This document shows, one piece after another, positions 39,077 through 46,567 of a DNA stretch of 52,575 nucleotides; within the stretch, counting starts at the first letter, position 1, and the number at the start of each line of letters is the position of its first letter. The position numbers and the translations under genes were made by a program. The stretch is from Candidatus Aminicenantes bacterium UBA2199 (lineage in GTDB: Bacteria; Acidobacteriota; Aminicenantia; UBA2199), in assembly GCA_002327965.1 (NCBI GenBank), contig DCVB01000127.1, positions 1 to 52,575 on the forward strand. The letters run 5' to 3'. The notes beneath the pieces were generated by a model. That model saw only the letters and a program-made list of their open reading frames with translations, was not told the origin of the DNA and did not search any database.

Positions 39077-39586
39077 TCACCTCTTCACTTTCTCAAACAG
39101 GAATTTTATCTCGTTCTTCGCTTGGTCACAGGGACAGGCGCCGTGGTTCAGGTTGGCGCCGCAGCCGGGGCAGATGCCCTTGCAGTCGGTCTTGCAGACG
39201 GGCTTGAAAGGGACGAACAGGTTGACCTGCTCGACCAGAATCTTCTCCAGGTCGATCTGGTCGTTTTCGAAAAAAATGTACTCCAGTTCCTCCTCGTCGA
39301 GGGCGGTGCTGCGGGTCTCGATCATCTCCTTGGGAAACAGGATGATGTCGAAGCGCGAGTTGATCTTGAGCTCGAACTGTTCCAGGCAGCGCACGCACAC
39401 CAGGGAAATGGCCGTCTGCATGGAGCCCTGGGCCTGGATGCGCCGGTCCTGCCTCTTGAGTTTGACCTGGAAGTCGACGGCCTCGAGGAAAAAACTCCCC
39501 TCCTCGATCAGCTGGGCGTTGTCGATGTCGATGGTATCGTTCAGCGAGTAGCCCTTGTCGGAAATTTTATTGACCTGTATGATCAT
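39077..39586 (-). CDS. YceD/DUF177 family protein (23S rRNA accumulation protein family)
   Basis: 169 residues from the preferred start. The DUF177 core has ISLVCVRCLEQFELKI (CxxC about 84-87), then a KPVCKTDCKGICPGCGANLN zinc-like cysteine segment (about 132-151). YceD proteins are conserved next to rpmF and affect large-subunit rRNA maturation. The open frame extends to 39655, but the predicted promoter at 39623-39651 lies inside that extension, so ATG 39584-39586 (AAGG upstream) is preferred. Confidence 0.85.
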   Translation of the reverse strand: MIIQVNKISDKGYSLNDTIDIDNAQLIEEGSFFLEAVDFQVKLKRQDRRIQAQGSMQTAISLVCVRCLEQFELKINSRFDIILFPKEMIETRSTALDEEELEYIFFENDQIDLEKILVEQVNLFVPFKPVCKTDCKGICPGCGANLNHGACPCDQAKNEIKFLFEKVKR

Positions 39587-39622
39587 AATTGACCTTGCAC
39601 CTGGTTTCCTGGCAAGTGACAT

Positions 39623-39651
39623 TTTATAGCATACTTCCCTCCGCTTGTCAA
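39623..39651 (-). promoter_or_regulatory. Predicted promoter of the yceD-rpmF-plsX-fabG-acpP-fabF operon
   Basis: On the minus strand: perfect TTGACA (39651-39646), 17 nt, TATAAA (39628-39623). The leader is about 30 nt. Confidence 0.6.
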
Positions 39652-39690
39652 TCAACGGGTCGGCCGGACGGGGCCATGCCGGGTCGGCGT

Positions 39691-39720
39691 TTGACAGTCG
39701 CCGCGGCCATCTGCTAAAAT
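39691..39720 (+). promoter_or_regulatory. Predicted promoter, leaderless, of the AP-superfamily lipoprotein gene
   Basis: Perfect TTGACA at 39691-39696, 18 nt, TAAAAT at 39715-39720. Six nt (ATTTTT) separate it from the ATG at 39727. Confidence 0.6.
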
Positions 39721-39726
39721 ATTTTT

Positions 39727-41079
39727 ATGAGAATCATGAAGAATGCCGCCTTTTGCTTGCTGATTTCCATATGGGTGTTTTCTCTGGGTGGCTGCGGCGG
39801 AGCGAAGAAGCGCACCCATCCGCGCGTGGTGATCGTGGGATTGGACGGCGCCGGGTGGGAGCATATCGACCCGCTCATCGCCCAGGGGCGCCTGCCCCTT
39901 TTCAAGAAGCTGAAAGAGCAATCCGCCTGGGGGACGCTGCGTACGACCACCCCGGCCAAGAGCCCCATCATCTGGACCAGTATCGCCACCGGCAAGACCA
40001 CCGCCAAGCATGGCATCGACGATTTCCGCAGCAAGAAAAGGTCAATGGCCACGGGCAAGTACCAGATTTTCAACTCAACGGACATCCGCCAGCCCCTGAT
40101 CTGGGAAATGCTCGGCGCCGGCAACCGGCGCAGCGTGCTGGTCAACTGGTATTTGAGCTTTCCGCCCCAGCCGCTCAATGGCGTGAACGTGTCCGATTAT
40201 TACCGCATGAGGGCCTTCCAGCATCGTGACGACAAGCAGGGAAAAGTGGACAATACCGTCTATCCTCCCTCACTGGCCGCCGATTTCGAGAGATTCGTCG
40301 ATGGTGATTATGAGAAGGCCCTGAGGGAAACGGGATTGCCCGATTTCCCGCGCCTGTTCAACGAGCAGGGCGGCGGGCGCCAATACACCGATCACGGCAT
40401 CCTGAAAAAATATGCTGAATTCGTCATACAGGAAAACCTGGTGCAGAAGCTGGCCTCCCATCTTTTCCGGACGGAGGAATTCGATTTTTTCGCCAGCTAT
40501 TTCAAAATGGCCGATGTCGTCCAGCATTTCGCCTACGATTGCTTCGTGGACGAGGCCAGCAAGGAAAAATGGTCTTCGACATTCACCGATGCGCCTTCCT
40601 GGGAATTGGAGAATCCTGGGGCCTATGCACGGGTAGCCGACATCCTGTACCCCGTCTATCGCAACTTCGAGGTCATCCTCGAGGATTATTTGAGCAGCGA
40701 GAAGAACAAGGACGCATACTTCATCATCCTTTCCGACCACAGTTTCCATTTTTTCCAGCGCGACCGTTCCCTGTTGTACAACCATGTCAACGGCATGGAA
40801 AAGGCTCCGAACGGGATCATCATGATTAAGGGTCCAGGGGTCCTGCCTGGGAAGATCGCCCTGGCCTCTATTTTCGATATCGCTCCCACCGTCCTGTACC
40901 TGCAGGGACTGCCGCTGGATCGGGATATGGACGGCAAGCCGCTGTTCAAGGTCTTTTCTTTCAGGAACCCGATCCGCTATACAAGGTACCAGAAGAAAAA
41001 GCCGCAGTTTCAACAGCGAAGCCGGGAATTGGATGAAAAAGCCCTGCAGGAACTGAAGGCACTCGGCTACATCAATTGA
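39727..41079 (+). CDS. Alkaline phosphatase superfamily (type I phosphodiesterase-like) lipoprotein
   Basis: A 450-residue protein. The signal peptide ends in SLGGC (Cys23), a good lipobox. The AP-superfamily core follows: VVIVGLDGAGWEHIDPLI (about 34-51, metal Asp), TTPAKSPIIWTSIATGK (about 74-90, nucleophile Ser/Thr), FFASYFKMADVVQHFAYD, a second metal site IILSDHSFHF (about 337), and ALQELKALGYIN at the end. It probably hydrolyses phosphodiester or phosphate-ester groups outside the inner membrane; the substrate is unknown. The start ATG lies 6 nt past the -10 box with no Shine-Dalgarno sequence; an alternative in-frame ATG is at 39736. Confidence 0.8.
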   Translation: MRIMKNAAFCLLISIWVFSLGGCGGAKKRTHPRVVIVGLDGAGWEHIDPLIAQGRLPLFKKLKEQSAWGTLRTTTPAKSPIIWTSIATGKTTAKHGIDDFRSKKRSMATGKYQIFNSTDIRQPLIWEMLGAGNRRSVLVNWYLSFPPQPLNGVNVSDYYRMRAFQHRDDKQGKVDNTVYPPSLAADFERFVDGDYEKALRETGLPDFPRLFNEQGGGRQYTDHGILKKYAEFVIQENLVQKLASHLFRTEEFDFFASYFKMADVVQHFAYDCFVDEASKEKWSSTFTDAPSWELENPGAYARVADILYPVYRNFEVILEDYLSSEKNKDAYFIILSDHSFHFFQRDRSLLYNHVNGMEKAPNGIIMIKGPGVLPGKIALASIFDIAPTVLYLQGLPLDRDMDGKPLFKVFSFRNPIRYTRYQKKKPQFQQRSRELDEKALQELKALGYIN

Positions 41080-41112
41080 ACCGGGCTGAAAGAAACCCGG
41101 CGTAAGGCATCT

Positions 41113-41172
41113 GGGAAAAGGAAAAAAGTCCGAATTTCACCCCACGCCGTCCTCCTTTCGCTTTTTCCCGAG
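41113..41172. repeat. Imperfect inverted repeat in a convergent gap
   Basis: GGGAAAAGGAAAAAAG (41113-41128) faces CTTTCGCTTTTTCCC (41156-41170) with partial complementarity. CCGGG...CCCGG near 41082-41101 adds a small hairpin. It may act as a weak bidirectional terminator between the lipoprotein and anti-sigma genes. Confidence 0.35.
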
Positions 41173-41187
41173 TGATTTTCGTTAATT

Positions 41188-41907
41188 TCAGAGTGCCTTG
41201 AGCTTTTGGACCATGACCCTTGCCTTGCCGGCCATGGGACTGAGCATGTTGGCCAGCTTCTCGAACTGGGCGAGGGCCTGTCGCCGCTTCCCCTGGCGCA
41301 GCAATGCGAACCCTTTGTAGTAGATCGCTTCGTCGAAATAGGCGGGATCCATGGCCTGGATGATGCCATCGAGGATCTCTCCGGCGCGTTCCGCTTCGCC
41401 GGCTCCGAGCAGGCTGATGGCGCGGAAGAAATCGTACTTGGGAGAGCCGGCGGCCGTGTAGGAGGGGCGATCGAGGATCTCCAGGGCGGAGCGGAAGTCC
41501 CTTTCCTGGAACGAGCGCATGGCCAGTGAGAATTCCTGCTCCAGAAGAGAGCCGCTCTCCTCCCCGCCGCGCATTTCCCCCTGGTGGTACAGGGGCAGGT
41601 CGAAGCGGGAGAGCTCATCCAGGCGCTGCGATGGCGGGTCGCGCCGCAGCAGCAGGACGGAGGTGAGGACCAGCAGGAAAAGCGCGGCCATGGCCATGGC
41701 GGGCCGGAGAACCCTGAGCGTGAAACGACGCGGCCGTTCCCCGACGGGGATGCTCACCTCCCTGTTCTGCAGGGTTTCGTTGATCTTCAGGCCGAGAAAG
41801 CACTTCCGGCACCGGAAAAAGTGCTCCTCGAACTGCTCGCGCCGGGGCTCGTCGATCGTTTCCCTCAGGTACGCGTCGATCAGGCTTTGAAATTCATGGC
41901 ATTTCAT
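41188..41907 (-). CDS. Zinc-finger (zf-HC2) anti-sigma factor with a periplasmic TPR-like domain
   Basis: A 239-residue protein. The N-terminal ZAS/zf-HC2 domain (1-40) has MKCHEF and EEHFFRCRKC, the HxxxCxxC zinc site that clamps ECF sigma factors. One transmembrane helix follows (about 68-87). The outer portion (about 115-239) has helical repeats resembling tetratricopeptide hairpins (SLAMRSFQERDFRSALEIL, AIYYKGFALLRQGKRRQAL). The layout predicts sigma sequestration inside and signal or protein binding outside. It lies 15 nt downstream of the sigma factor gene. Confidence 0.82.
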   Translation of the reverse strand: MKCHEFQSLIDAYLRETIDEPRREQFEEHFFRCRKCFLGLKINETLQNREVSIPVGERPRRFTLRVLRPAMAMAALFLLVLTSVLLLRRDPPSQRLDELSRFDLPLYHQGEMRGGEESGSLLEQEFSLAMRSFQERDFRSALEILDRPSYTAAGSPKYDFFRAISLLGAGEAERAGEILDGIIQAMDPAYFDEAIYYKGFALLRQGKRRQALAQFEKLANMLSPMAGKARVMVQKLKAL

Positions 41908-41922
41908 GTTCCCTCTATCTGT

Positions 41923-42474
41923 TCAATACAAGTTCTTGCGCATTATCTCGGCGCGTATTCTTTTAATGGCCCGTTCCTTGCGCACGCTGACGTAATGGTG
42001 GGAACGGCCCGTCAACTCGGCGATCTCGCCGATCTTCCGTTCCTGCAGGTAGAACGCGTTCAGGATCAGGCGGTCGACGCGCGGCAGGCCGAGGATCAGT
42101 CGGTTCAGCACTTCCCGCAGCCGCTGGTTCTCCAGCCGCTCGGATTCGGTGAAATCGCTGCAGAGCTCGCAGATGGAACTGATGTTCTTTTGAATGTCGC
42201 TGTTCTTTTTCTGCTTGTAGAAATAGTTGTACAGGACGCGCTTGGCGATGCCGAACATGAAAGGGGCGATCCAGGCCGCCCCGGCCAGCTTGCCCTGGTC
42301 GAGGCCGTTGAAAAAGGCACTGAAAACATCCTGTACCAGGTCCTCGTAATAGCTCTCACCCTTGATGCGGTTGCGGAAATAGGTGAAGATGCGGGGGGTG
42401 AACGTGCGGATCAATTCCTTTTGCGCCTCAGGGTCACGGGCGCGCAGTTTCTCGAAAAATCGCTCGTCGTCCAT
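41923..42474 (-). CDS. ECF-type RNA polymerase sigma factor
   Basis: A 183-residue group 4 sigma factor. Region 2 covers about 15-90: YYEDLVQDVFSAFFNGL (2.2-2.3 core) and WIAPFMFGIAKRVLYNYF. Region 4 is a helix-turn-helix at about 125-175: LPRVDRLILNAFYLQERKIGEIAELTGRS, then VSVRKERAIKRIRAE. The region linking 2 and 4 is longer than usual (about 30 residues). It is cotranscribed with its anti-sigma gene and follows the CARDB-like gene by 3 nt. Confidence 0.9.
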   Translation of the reverse strand: MDDERFFEKLRARDPEAQKELIRTFTPRIFTYFRNRIKGESYYEDLVQDVFSAFFNGLDQGKLAGAAWIAPFMFGIAKRVLYNYFYKQKKNSDIQKNISSICELCSDFTESERLENQRLREVLNRLILGLPRVDRLILNAFYLQERKIGEIAELTGRSHHYVSVRKERAIKRIRAEIMRKNLY

Positions 42475-42477
42475 CTC

Positions 42478-42867
42478 TCAGGGCGCGGGCTTCAGATCGA
42501 TTTCCAGTATGTTATTGCTGAAATCACTTTCCGGCAGGGCCTTGTCCTCGTTCAACGCAACACGGATCCTCAGCGGGGTGATGGCCCGGAAGTTCGTCTT
42601 GAAGACGATCAGGCTTTTCCCGAGAAAGATCGTCGGATCGACCGACTTGACCTGGTATTCGGCCCTTTTGATGCCGTTGATGGAGAGGCTGATAAAAACC
42701 TTGTCCCGGTCGGTGGCCGTCGGGACCCAATCCCGGGGCGAGGAATTCTCGATCTTCAGGGCGATGAAGCCATCCTGCACCAGCAGAATGCCGCTGGTCT
42801 TGAAGTCGGGAGTGTCCTCGGCGTTCAGGACCCCGAAGGCCAGCAGGAAAAGCAGCAGCATTTTCAT
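42478..42867 (-). CDS. Secreted CARDB-like small protein in the sigma/anti-sigma operon
   Basis: A 129-residue protein with signal peptide MKMLLLFLLAFGVLNA. The mature part is a single beta-sandwich-like domain ending IRVALNEDKALPESDFSNN followed by ILEIDL, the N-N terminated ending typical of CARDB adhesion-like domains. No catalytic motif is present. AAAGGAT lies upstream of the ATG. It is the first gene of the operon with the ECF sigma and anti-sigma, and divergent from the CHAT gene, so it may bind an envelope ligand or the anti-sigma outer domain. Confidence 0.65.
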   Translation of the reverse strand: MKMLLLFLLAFGVLNAEDTPDFKTSGILLVQDGFIALKIENSSPRDWVPTATDRDKVFISLSINGIKRAEYQVKSVDPTIFLGKSLIVFKTNFRAITPLRIRVALNEDKALPESDFSNNILEIDLKPAP

Positions 42868-42925
42868 GGTTCACATCCTTTCTTAAATGCAAATTCTATA
42901 CTTTTATCTCTTTTTCTTCAACAAA

Positions 42926-42954
42926 TTGAAAAAAAATACTGCTTCCGCTATAAT
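42926..42954 (+). promoter_or_regulatory. Predicted promoter, leaderless, of the CHAT gene
   Basis: TTGAAA at 42926-42931, 17 nt, perfect TATAAT at 42949-42954. The ATG at 42963 follows by 8 nt. The AT-rich gap also must contain the start of the divergent CARDB-sigma operon; TATAGA on the minus strand near 42904-42899 is a possible -10 box for it. Confidence 0.6.
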
Positions 42955-42962
42955 TCCCGGTA

Positions 42963-44566
42963 ATGAAGAGATGGGTCAGCTTATGCTCCGCCCTTTTCCT
43001 GCTGGCCTTGCCGGCGGCGGCAGGCAGCTCTCCGAGCGACGGGGGGCTGCCCGGGCTGCAGCAGGACCTGGCCGCCATCATAGAGCGGCTGCTGGCCTGC
43101 CATGAGTCGGAGACGGAACTGCGCTTCATCGAGTCGGCGCTCGGTGTTGCCGAGATCCGGACCCACCCGTTGTTTGAACTGGATTGGGGGAAGCATCCCG
43201 GGAATGCGAAGGTAGAGCGCGAGCTTCTGCTCGGAGCGGCGCGATCCCTCGCTCGGTTCAACGCCGGTGACTGTCCGGGGGCCCGGAAGAGCCTGCGGGA
43301 GCTGCTGCAACTGGCGCAGAAGTTCATCCAGGCCAACGACCGCTCCCGGAGGGCGGACCGGGGCACGGCCCTTGAGCTTAACCCATCCTGCGGCATCGGG
43401 CCACTGCGCGAAAGCCTGGCTGCTTCCCAACTGCTGTTGAAATACGTGCTGCTGGAAGACCGGGTCCTCGTCTTCTATTTCGGCGCCAACCAGGCCGGCT
43501 ACCAGTTCCTGCCGTTCGGCCGCTCCCAGGTCGCGGCCATGGTGCAGCAGCTGGTCGATCCGTTGGAGGCCTTCGCCGACGGCAAGGTCGATTATTTGCG
43601 CATCCATTTTGACATGGGGCTGGCCCAGCGCCTGTACAATGTCCTGCTGAAGAAGGTCGTGGAGCGTTTTCCCCAGGCCGATGAGCTCATCATCATTCCC
43701 GACGGCGAGCTGTTCAAGCTGCCTTTCGAGGCGCTGGTGTCGGGATTTGACGATCATTTCCCGAACAACGATGCCCTGTTCTCCGAATATGAAGCCGCCG
43801 AGTACGTGATCCAGGAATTCAACGTTTCCTATTTCTTTTCCCTGGCCGATTTCCTCCGCTCCTTCCGTGCCCCGCTGAAGTACGCTTACGACCTGGCCGC
43901 GTTCGGCAACCCGCTGATCACCGCCCTCCCGGCGGGTTCGCCCTCTTCGCCCGCGGACGGAAACCCGGCGATCGCCAGTGCCTTCACCGCCATCCCCTCG
44001 ACCCGCCAGGAAGTGCTCGACCTGGAAAAGCTGTTCAGCGGCAAGCGGCGGCGGATCTTCCTGGGAGCCGAATTCAACCTGGAGAATTTTTTTCGCTTCG
44101 CTCCCCAGGCCAGGCTGGTCCACCTGGCCACCCATTTCTTTAATGACCAGAAGGATCCGCAGCGCTCGGCCTTCCTGTTCTCTGCTGCCGGCAGGGAGCC
44201 GCCTTTCTGCGATGCGCGGAAGATCCTCGATCTCCGGCTGCAGGCGGAACTGGTGATCCTGAGCGCCTGCGAGACATCCGAGCGGAACCTGCTCGGCTTC
44301 AAGCTCGTCAGCGGCATGACGGCCGCTTTCCGCCGTTCGGGCGTGCGGGGGCTGATCGCCAGTCTTTGGCCGGTGGACGAGATCAGTTCCCAATTGGTGC
44401 CGCTGTTCTACCGCCGGTACCTGGGGGCGAGGACGGTGCCGCGGCACTGCGCAGCGCCAAATTGGCCCTGTTCGGCAAAACCATCGCCATCCGCGATGAC
44501 ATCCAGCTGTCCCTGGCCCATCCGTTTCTGTGGGCCAACTACGTTCTCTACCGCTTCTGTCGCTGA
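42963..44566 (+). CDS. Secreted CHAT-domain caspase-like protein, frameshifted near its C-terminus
   Basis: Signal peptide MKRWVSLCSALFLLALPAAAG, a helical N-terminal region (about 25-150), then a CHAT fold (about 250-535). DELIIIPDGELFKLPFEAL, then the catalytic-type His391 in LVHLATHFF and Cys436 in LVILSACETS, then GVRGLIASLWPVDE. At the G5 run 44423-44427 the frame shifts. Only with one extra base does the standard CHAT ending follow (ALRSAKLALFGK, LAHPFLWANYVLY, stop at 44564-44566). Read literally, the first frame continues without a stop into the aldolase gene up to 45545, which automated calling would fuse. The cause may be an assembly error or a real slippery tract. Probably a periplasmic protease or pseudo-protease. 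Confidence 0.78.
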
Positions 44567-44733
44567 GCGTCCGCAGGCAGGGAGAAGTTCCCCGAGCATG
44601 CGCGCCGTGCAGGCGGCGTTTCCCCTTGCCGGTTGCCTTCCGAAGTTGCGCCGGGACGGAAGACCCGCCGCGCTCCCAGGTTGCGAAGGCCGATACGGCA
44701 CCGAGATCCGGGATGCCCTTACTGCCGGCCGCC

Positions 44734-44762
44734 TTGACGGCAGCCGTGAAACAAGCTACACT
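44734..44762 (+). promoter_or_regulatory. Predicted promoter, leaderless, of the aldolase-fabD operon
   Basis: TTGACG at 44734-44739, 17 nt, TACACT at 44757-44762. Six nt later comes the ATG at 44769. Confidence 0.5.
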
Positions 44763-44768
44763 TTTCGC

Positions 44769-45545
44769 ATGCAGCCGACCGCCATCATCCCCCAACTGCC
44801 GGAGACCCGTCATTTCCAGGGCGTGGCCGCGGTACTTGCCGCCAGAGGCTGGGCCGAGGCCAGCGGCGGCAACATGTCGTTGCGCCTCGAGCCGGCCGCC
44901 GGTCGGTCCGCCCCGGCTCCGGGGCGAATCCTGGAAGCCGTTGTCGACATGACCGACCTGATCGGCGACCGCTTCCTGGTCACCGCCAGCGGCAGCCGCA
45001 TGCGCCATCTCGCCGGCGATCCTGCCGGGTGCCTGTGCCTGGTCCAGGTCCTCGACCGCCACCGGCTCTGGCTCGTCGATGGTGCGGGGCCGCTGACCGG
45101 CGAATGGCCCACCCATGCCGGGCTGCACTCGCTGTTCAAGGAGAGCCGCAGCAGCGAGCGGGCTGTACTTCATTGCCACCCCCTGAGCCTGATCGCACTC
45201 AGCCATGTATTTGATTCTGAAAAGGAGATGAACGACCGCCTGTTCCGCATGCACCATGAAACCCGGCTTTTCATCCCGGAGATGCTCGGGCTGATTCCCT
45301 ATTCCGTGACCGGCTCCATCGCCCTGGCCAAGGCCAGCAGGGAGAAGCTGAAGAAGCACCGCCTGGCCCTCTGGGACAAGCATGGAGTCATCGCCTCGGG
45401 AAGCACCATGGACCAGGCGCTGGACCGGGTCGAGATGGTGGAAAAGGCGGCGGCCCTCTTCCTGCTGCTGAGGGGCGCCGGCCTGGAGCCGGAAGGTTTG
45501 AGCGATGAGCAGGTTCAGGCGACATTGAGCGCAACGAAAAAATGA
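44769..45545 (+). CDS. Class II aldolase/adducin family protein, RhaD-like
   Basis: A 258-residue protein. VLAARGWAEASGGNMSLRL (about 21-39) is the phosphate/substrate loop of L-fuculose- and L-rhamnulose-1-phosphate aldolases. Zinc ligands are visible in LHCHPLSLIALSH (about 134-146) and the later LALWDKHGVIASG His. WPTHAGLHSLF precedes them. RhaD is the closest match I recognise, but no rhamnose catabolic genes are nearby. The start is ATG 44769, 6 nt after a predicted -10 box. The stop overlaps the next ATG (ATGA). Confidence 0.75.
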   Translation: MQPTAIIPQLPETRHFQGVAAVLAARGWAEASGGNMSLRLEPAAGRSAPAPGRILEAVVDMTDLIGDRFLVTASGSRMRHLAGDPAGCLCLVQVLDRHRLWLVDGAGPLTGEWPTHAGLHSLFKESRSSERAVLHCHPLSLIALSHVFDSEKEMNDRLFRMHHETRLFIPEMLGLIPYSVTGSIALAKASREKLKKHRLALWDKHGVIASGSTMDQALDRVEMVEKAAALFLLLRGAGLEPEGLSDEQVQATLSATKK

Positions 45546-46567
45546 GATGGTCGCGCCTCGTCTTCTTTTTTTGCATCCTGTGCGCCGCCCTCCTGCCTGC
45601 CGGAAAGGTCCCCGACAAGGACCTTGCGGACTCCAGGAACGGGGGGGCCGCCCTGCCGGCATATCGCCTTGAATTTGCCATCCGCGGCGGTGCCATCTCG
45701 CGAGTGCTGCTGCTTTTCCCCCTGCGGATCTTTTACGAGGCATCGGCTGCCGTCGACTTGCGGGCTTTCCGCCGGGAGGACGGCTCCACCGGCTTCGCCT
45801 ATGCCGGCCTGCCGCGCCCCGCATATGTCCTGAGAACCATGGGCTTCGGCGGCAAAACACTGGCCCTGCTGGTCACCGACGGTGATGAACCCGGCGGCGC
45901 CGAGGTTTTCAGCGGGGAATTGCTGGCCCGCTGGCGGCAACAGGCCCCAGAATTCTCCGTCCGGGCCGCCAGGTTCAAGAAGTTCCCCCATCGCCTGCAG
46001 GCAACGGGGCCGCAGCTTTTTTCTTTCCGGCGCGACGTTTCCGGCGCCTACCTGGACATTGTCATGGGATTGGAGCCGGTCTACCGTCACCATCCGGCCC
46101 GGACCGGTTCCTATTTCAATGTTTTTCCCATGCTGGCCCACATGCTGACGCTGTTCAATCAGCGATTCATGCCGGGCACGGACGGCCAGGAGCCGTCGAC
46201 CGCATTCCCAAGCGAATGGAGCGGGGAGGAGCTTGATCTCTCCGCCGACCTGAACCACATGGCGGGCCTGATGGAAAAGATCGTCAGGGCGCATGTGACG
46301 GTGAATCAGAAATATCCTTTCCGCTTGCGTTTTCACGCCGCCGCCGTGGGCGATGACGAACTGGAGATCTGCGGCGAGGCTTTTCCCGACGTGCCGCTGT
46401 GGAAGGGATTCATGATCCGGGAAATGTTCCGCCGGCTGCGGTTGCGCCCCGCTGACGGCGAGTTGCTGTCCGACGAGATCTGGCTGGGATTGCGCAGCAA
46501 GAACGGCCAGGGCGGTTTCGGCCGCCTGCGGCTGGAAAGGATCTTACCCAAGGAGGATGACCGATGA
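45542..46567 (+). CDS. Unknown exported protein (341 aa) between the aldolase and fabD
   Basis: I do not recognise this family. The N-terminus MRWSRLVFFFCILCAALLPAG is a signal peptide. The mature protein is mixed alpha/beta with an aromatic- and Arg-rich centre (RLEFAIRGGAISRVLLLFPLR near the start; PALYLDIV-type strands; FNVFPMLAHMLTLFNQRFMPG at about 196-216). No catalytic motif is evident and there is no lipobox. Both ends overlap neighbours by ATGA (aldolase stop, fabD start), so the three are translationally coupled. It may be an envelope protein whose expression follows fatty-acid synthesis, but that is context only. Confidence 0.6.
   Translation: MRWSRLVFFFCILCAALLPAGKVPDKDLADSRNGGAALPAYRLEFAIRGGAISRVLLLFPLRIFYEASAAVDLRAFRREDGSTGFAYAGLPRPAYVLRTMGFGGKTLALLVTDGDEPGGAEVFSGELLARWRQQAPEFSVRAARFKKFPHRLQATGPQLFSFRRDVSGAYLDIVMGLEPVYRHHPARTGSYFNVFPMLAHMLTLFNQRFMPGTDGQEPSTAFPSEWSGEELDLSADLNHMAGLMEKIVRAHVTVNQKYPFRLRFHAAAVGDDELEICGEAFPDVPLWKGFMIREMFRRLRLRPADGELLSDEIWLGLRSKNGQGGFGRLRLERILPKEDDR

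Noticed and set aside
39620..39655. Longer yceD start at 39655 or at the ATG adjoining the -10 box
   Set aside because: Both would place coding sequence within or before the predicted promoter core; ATG 39586 lies downstream of the expected transcript start.
42963..45545. One 860-codon CHAT-aldolase fusion protein
   Set aside because: The other frame after the G5 tract gives the expected CHAT C-terminus and stop, and the aldolase has its own promoter and ATG at 44769.
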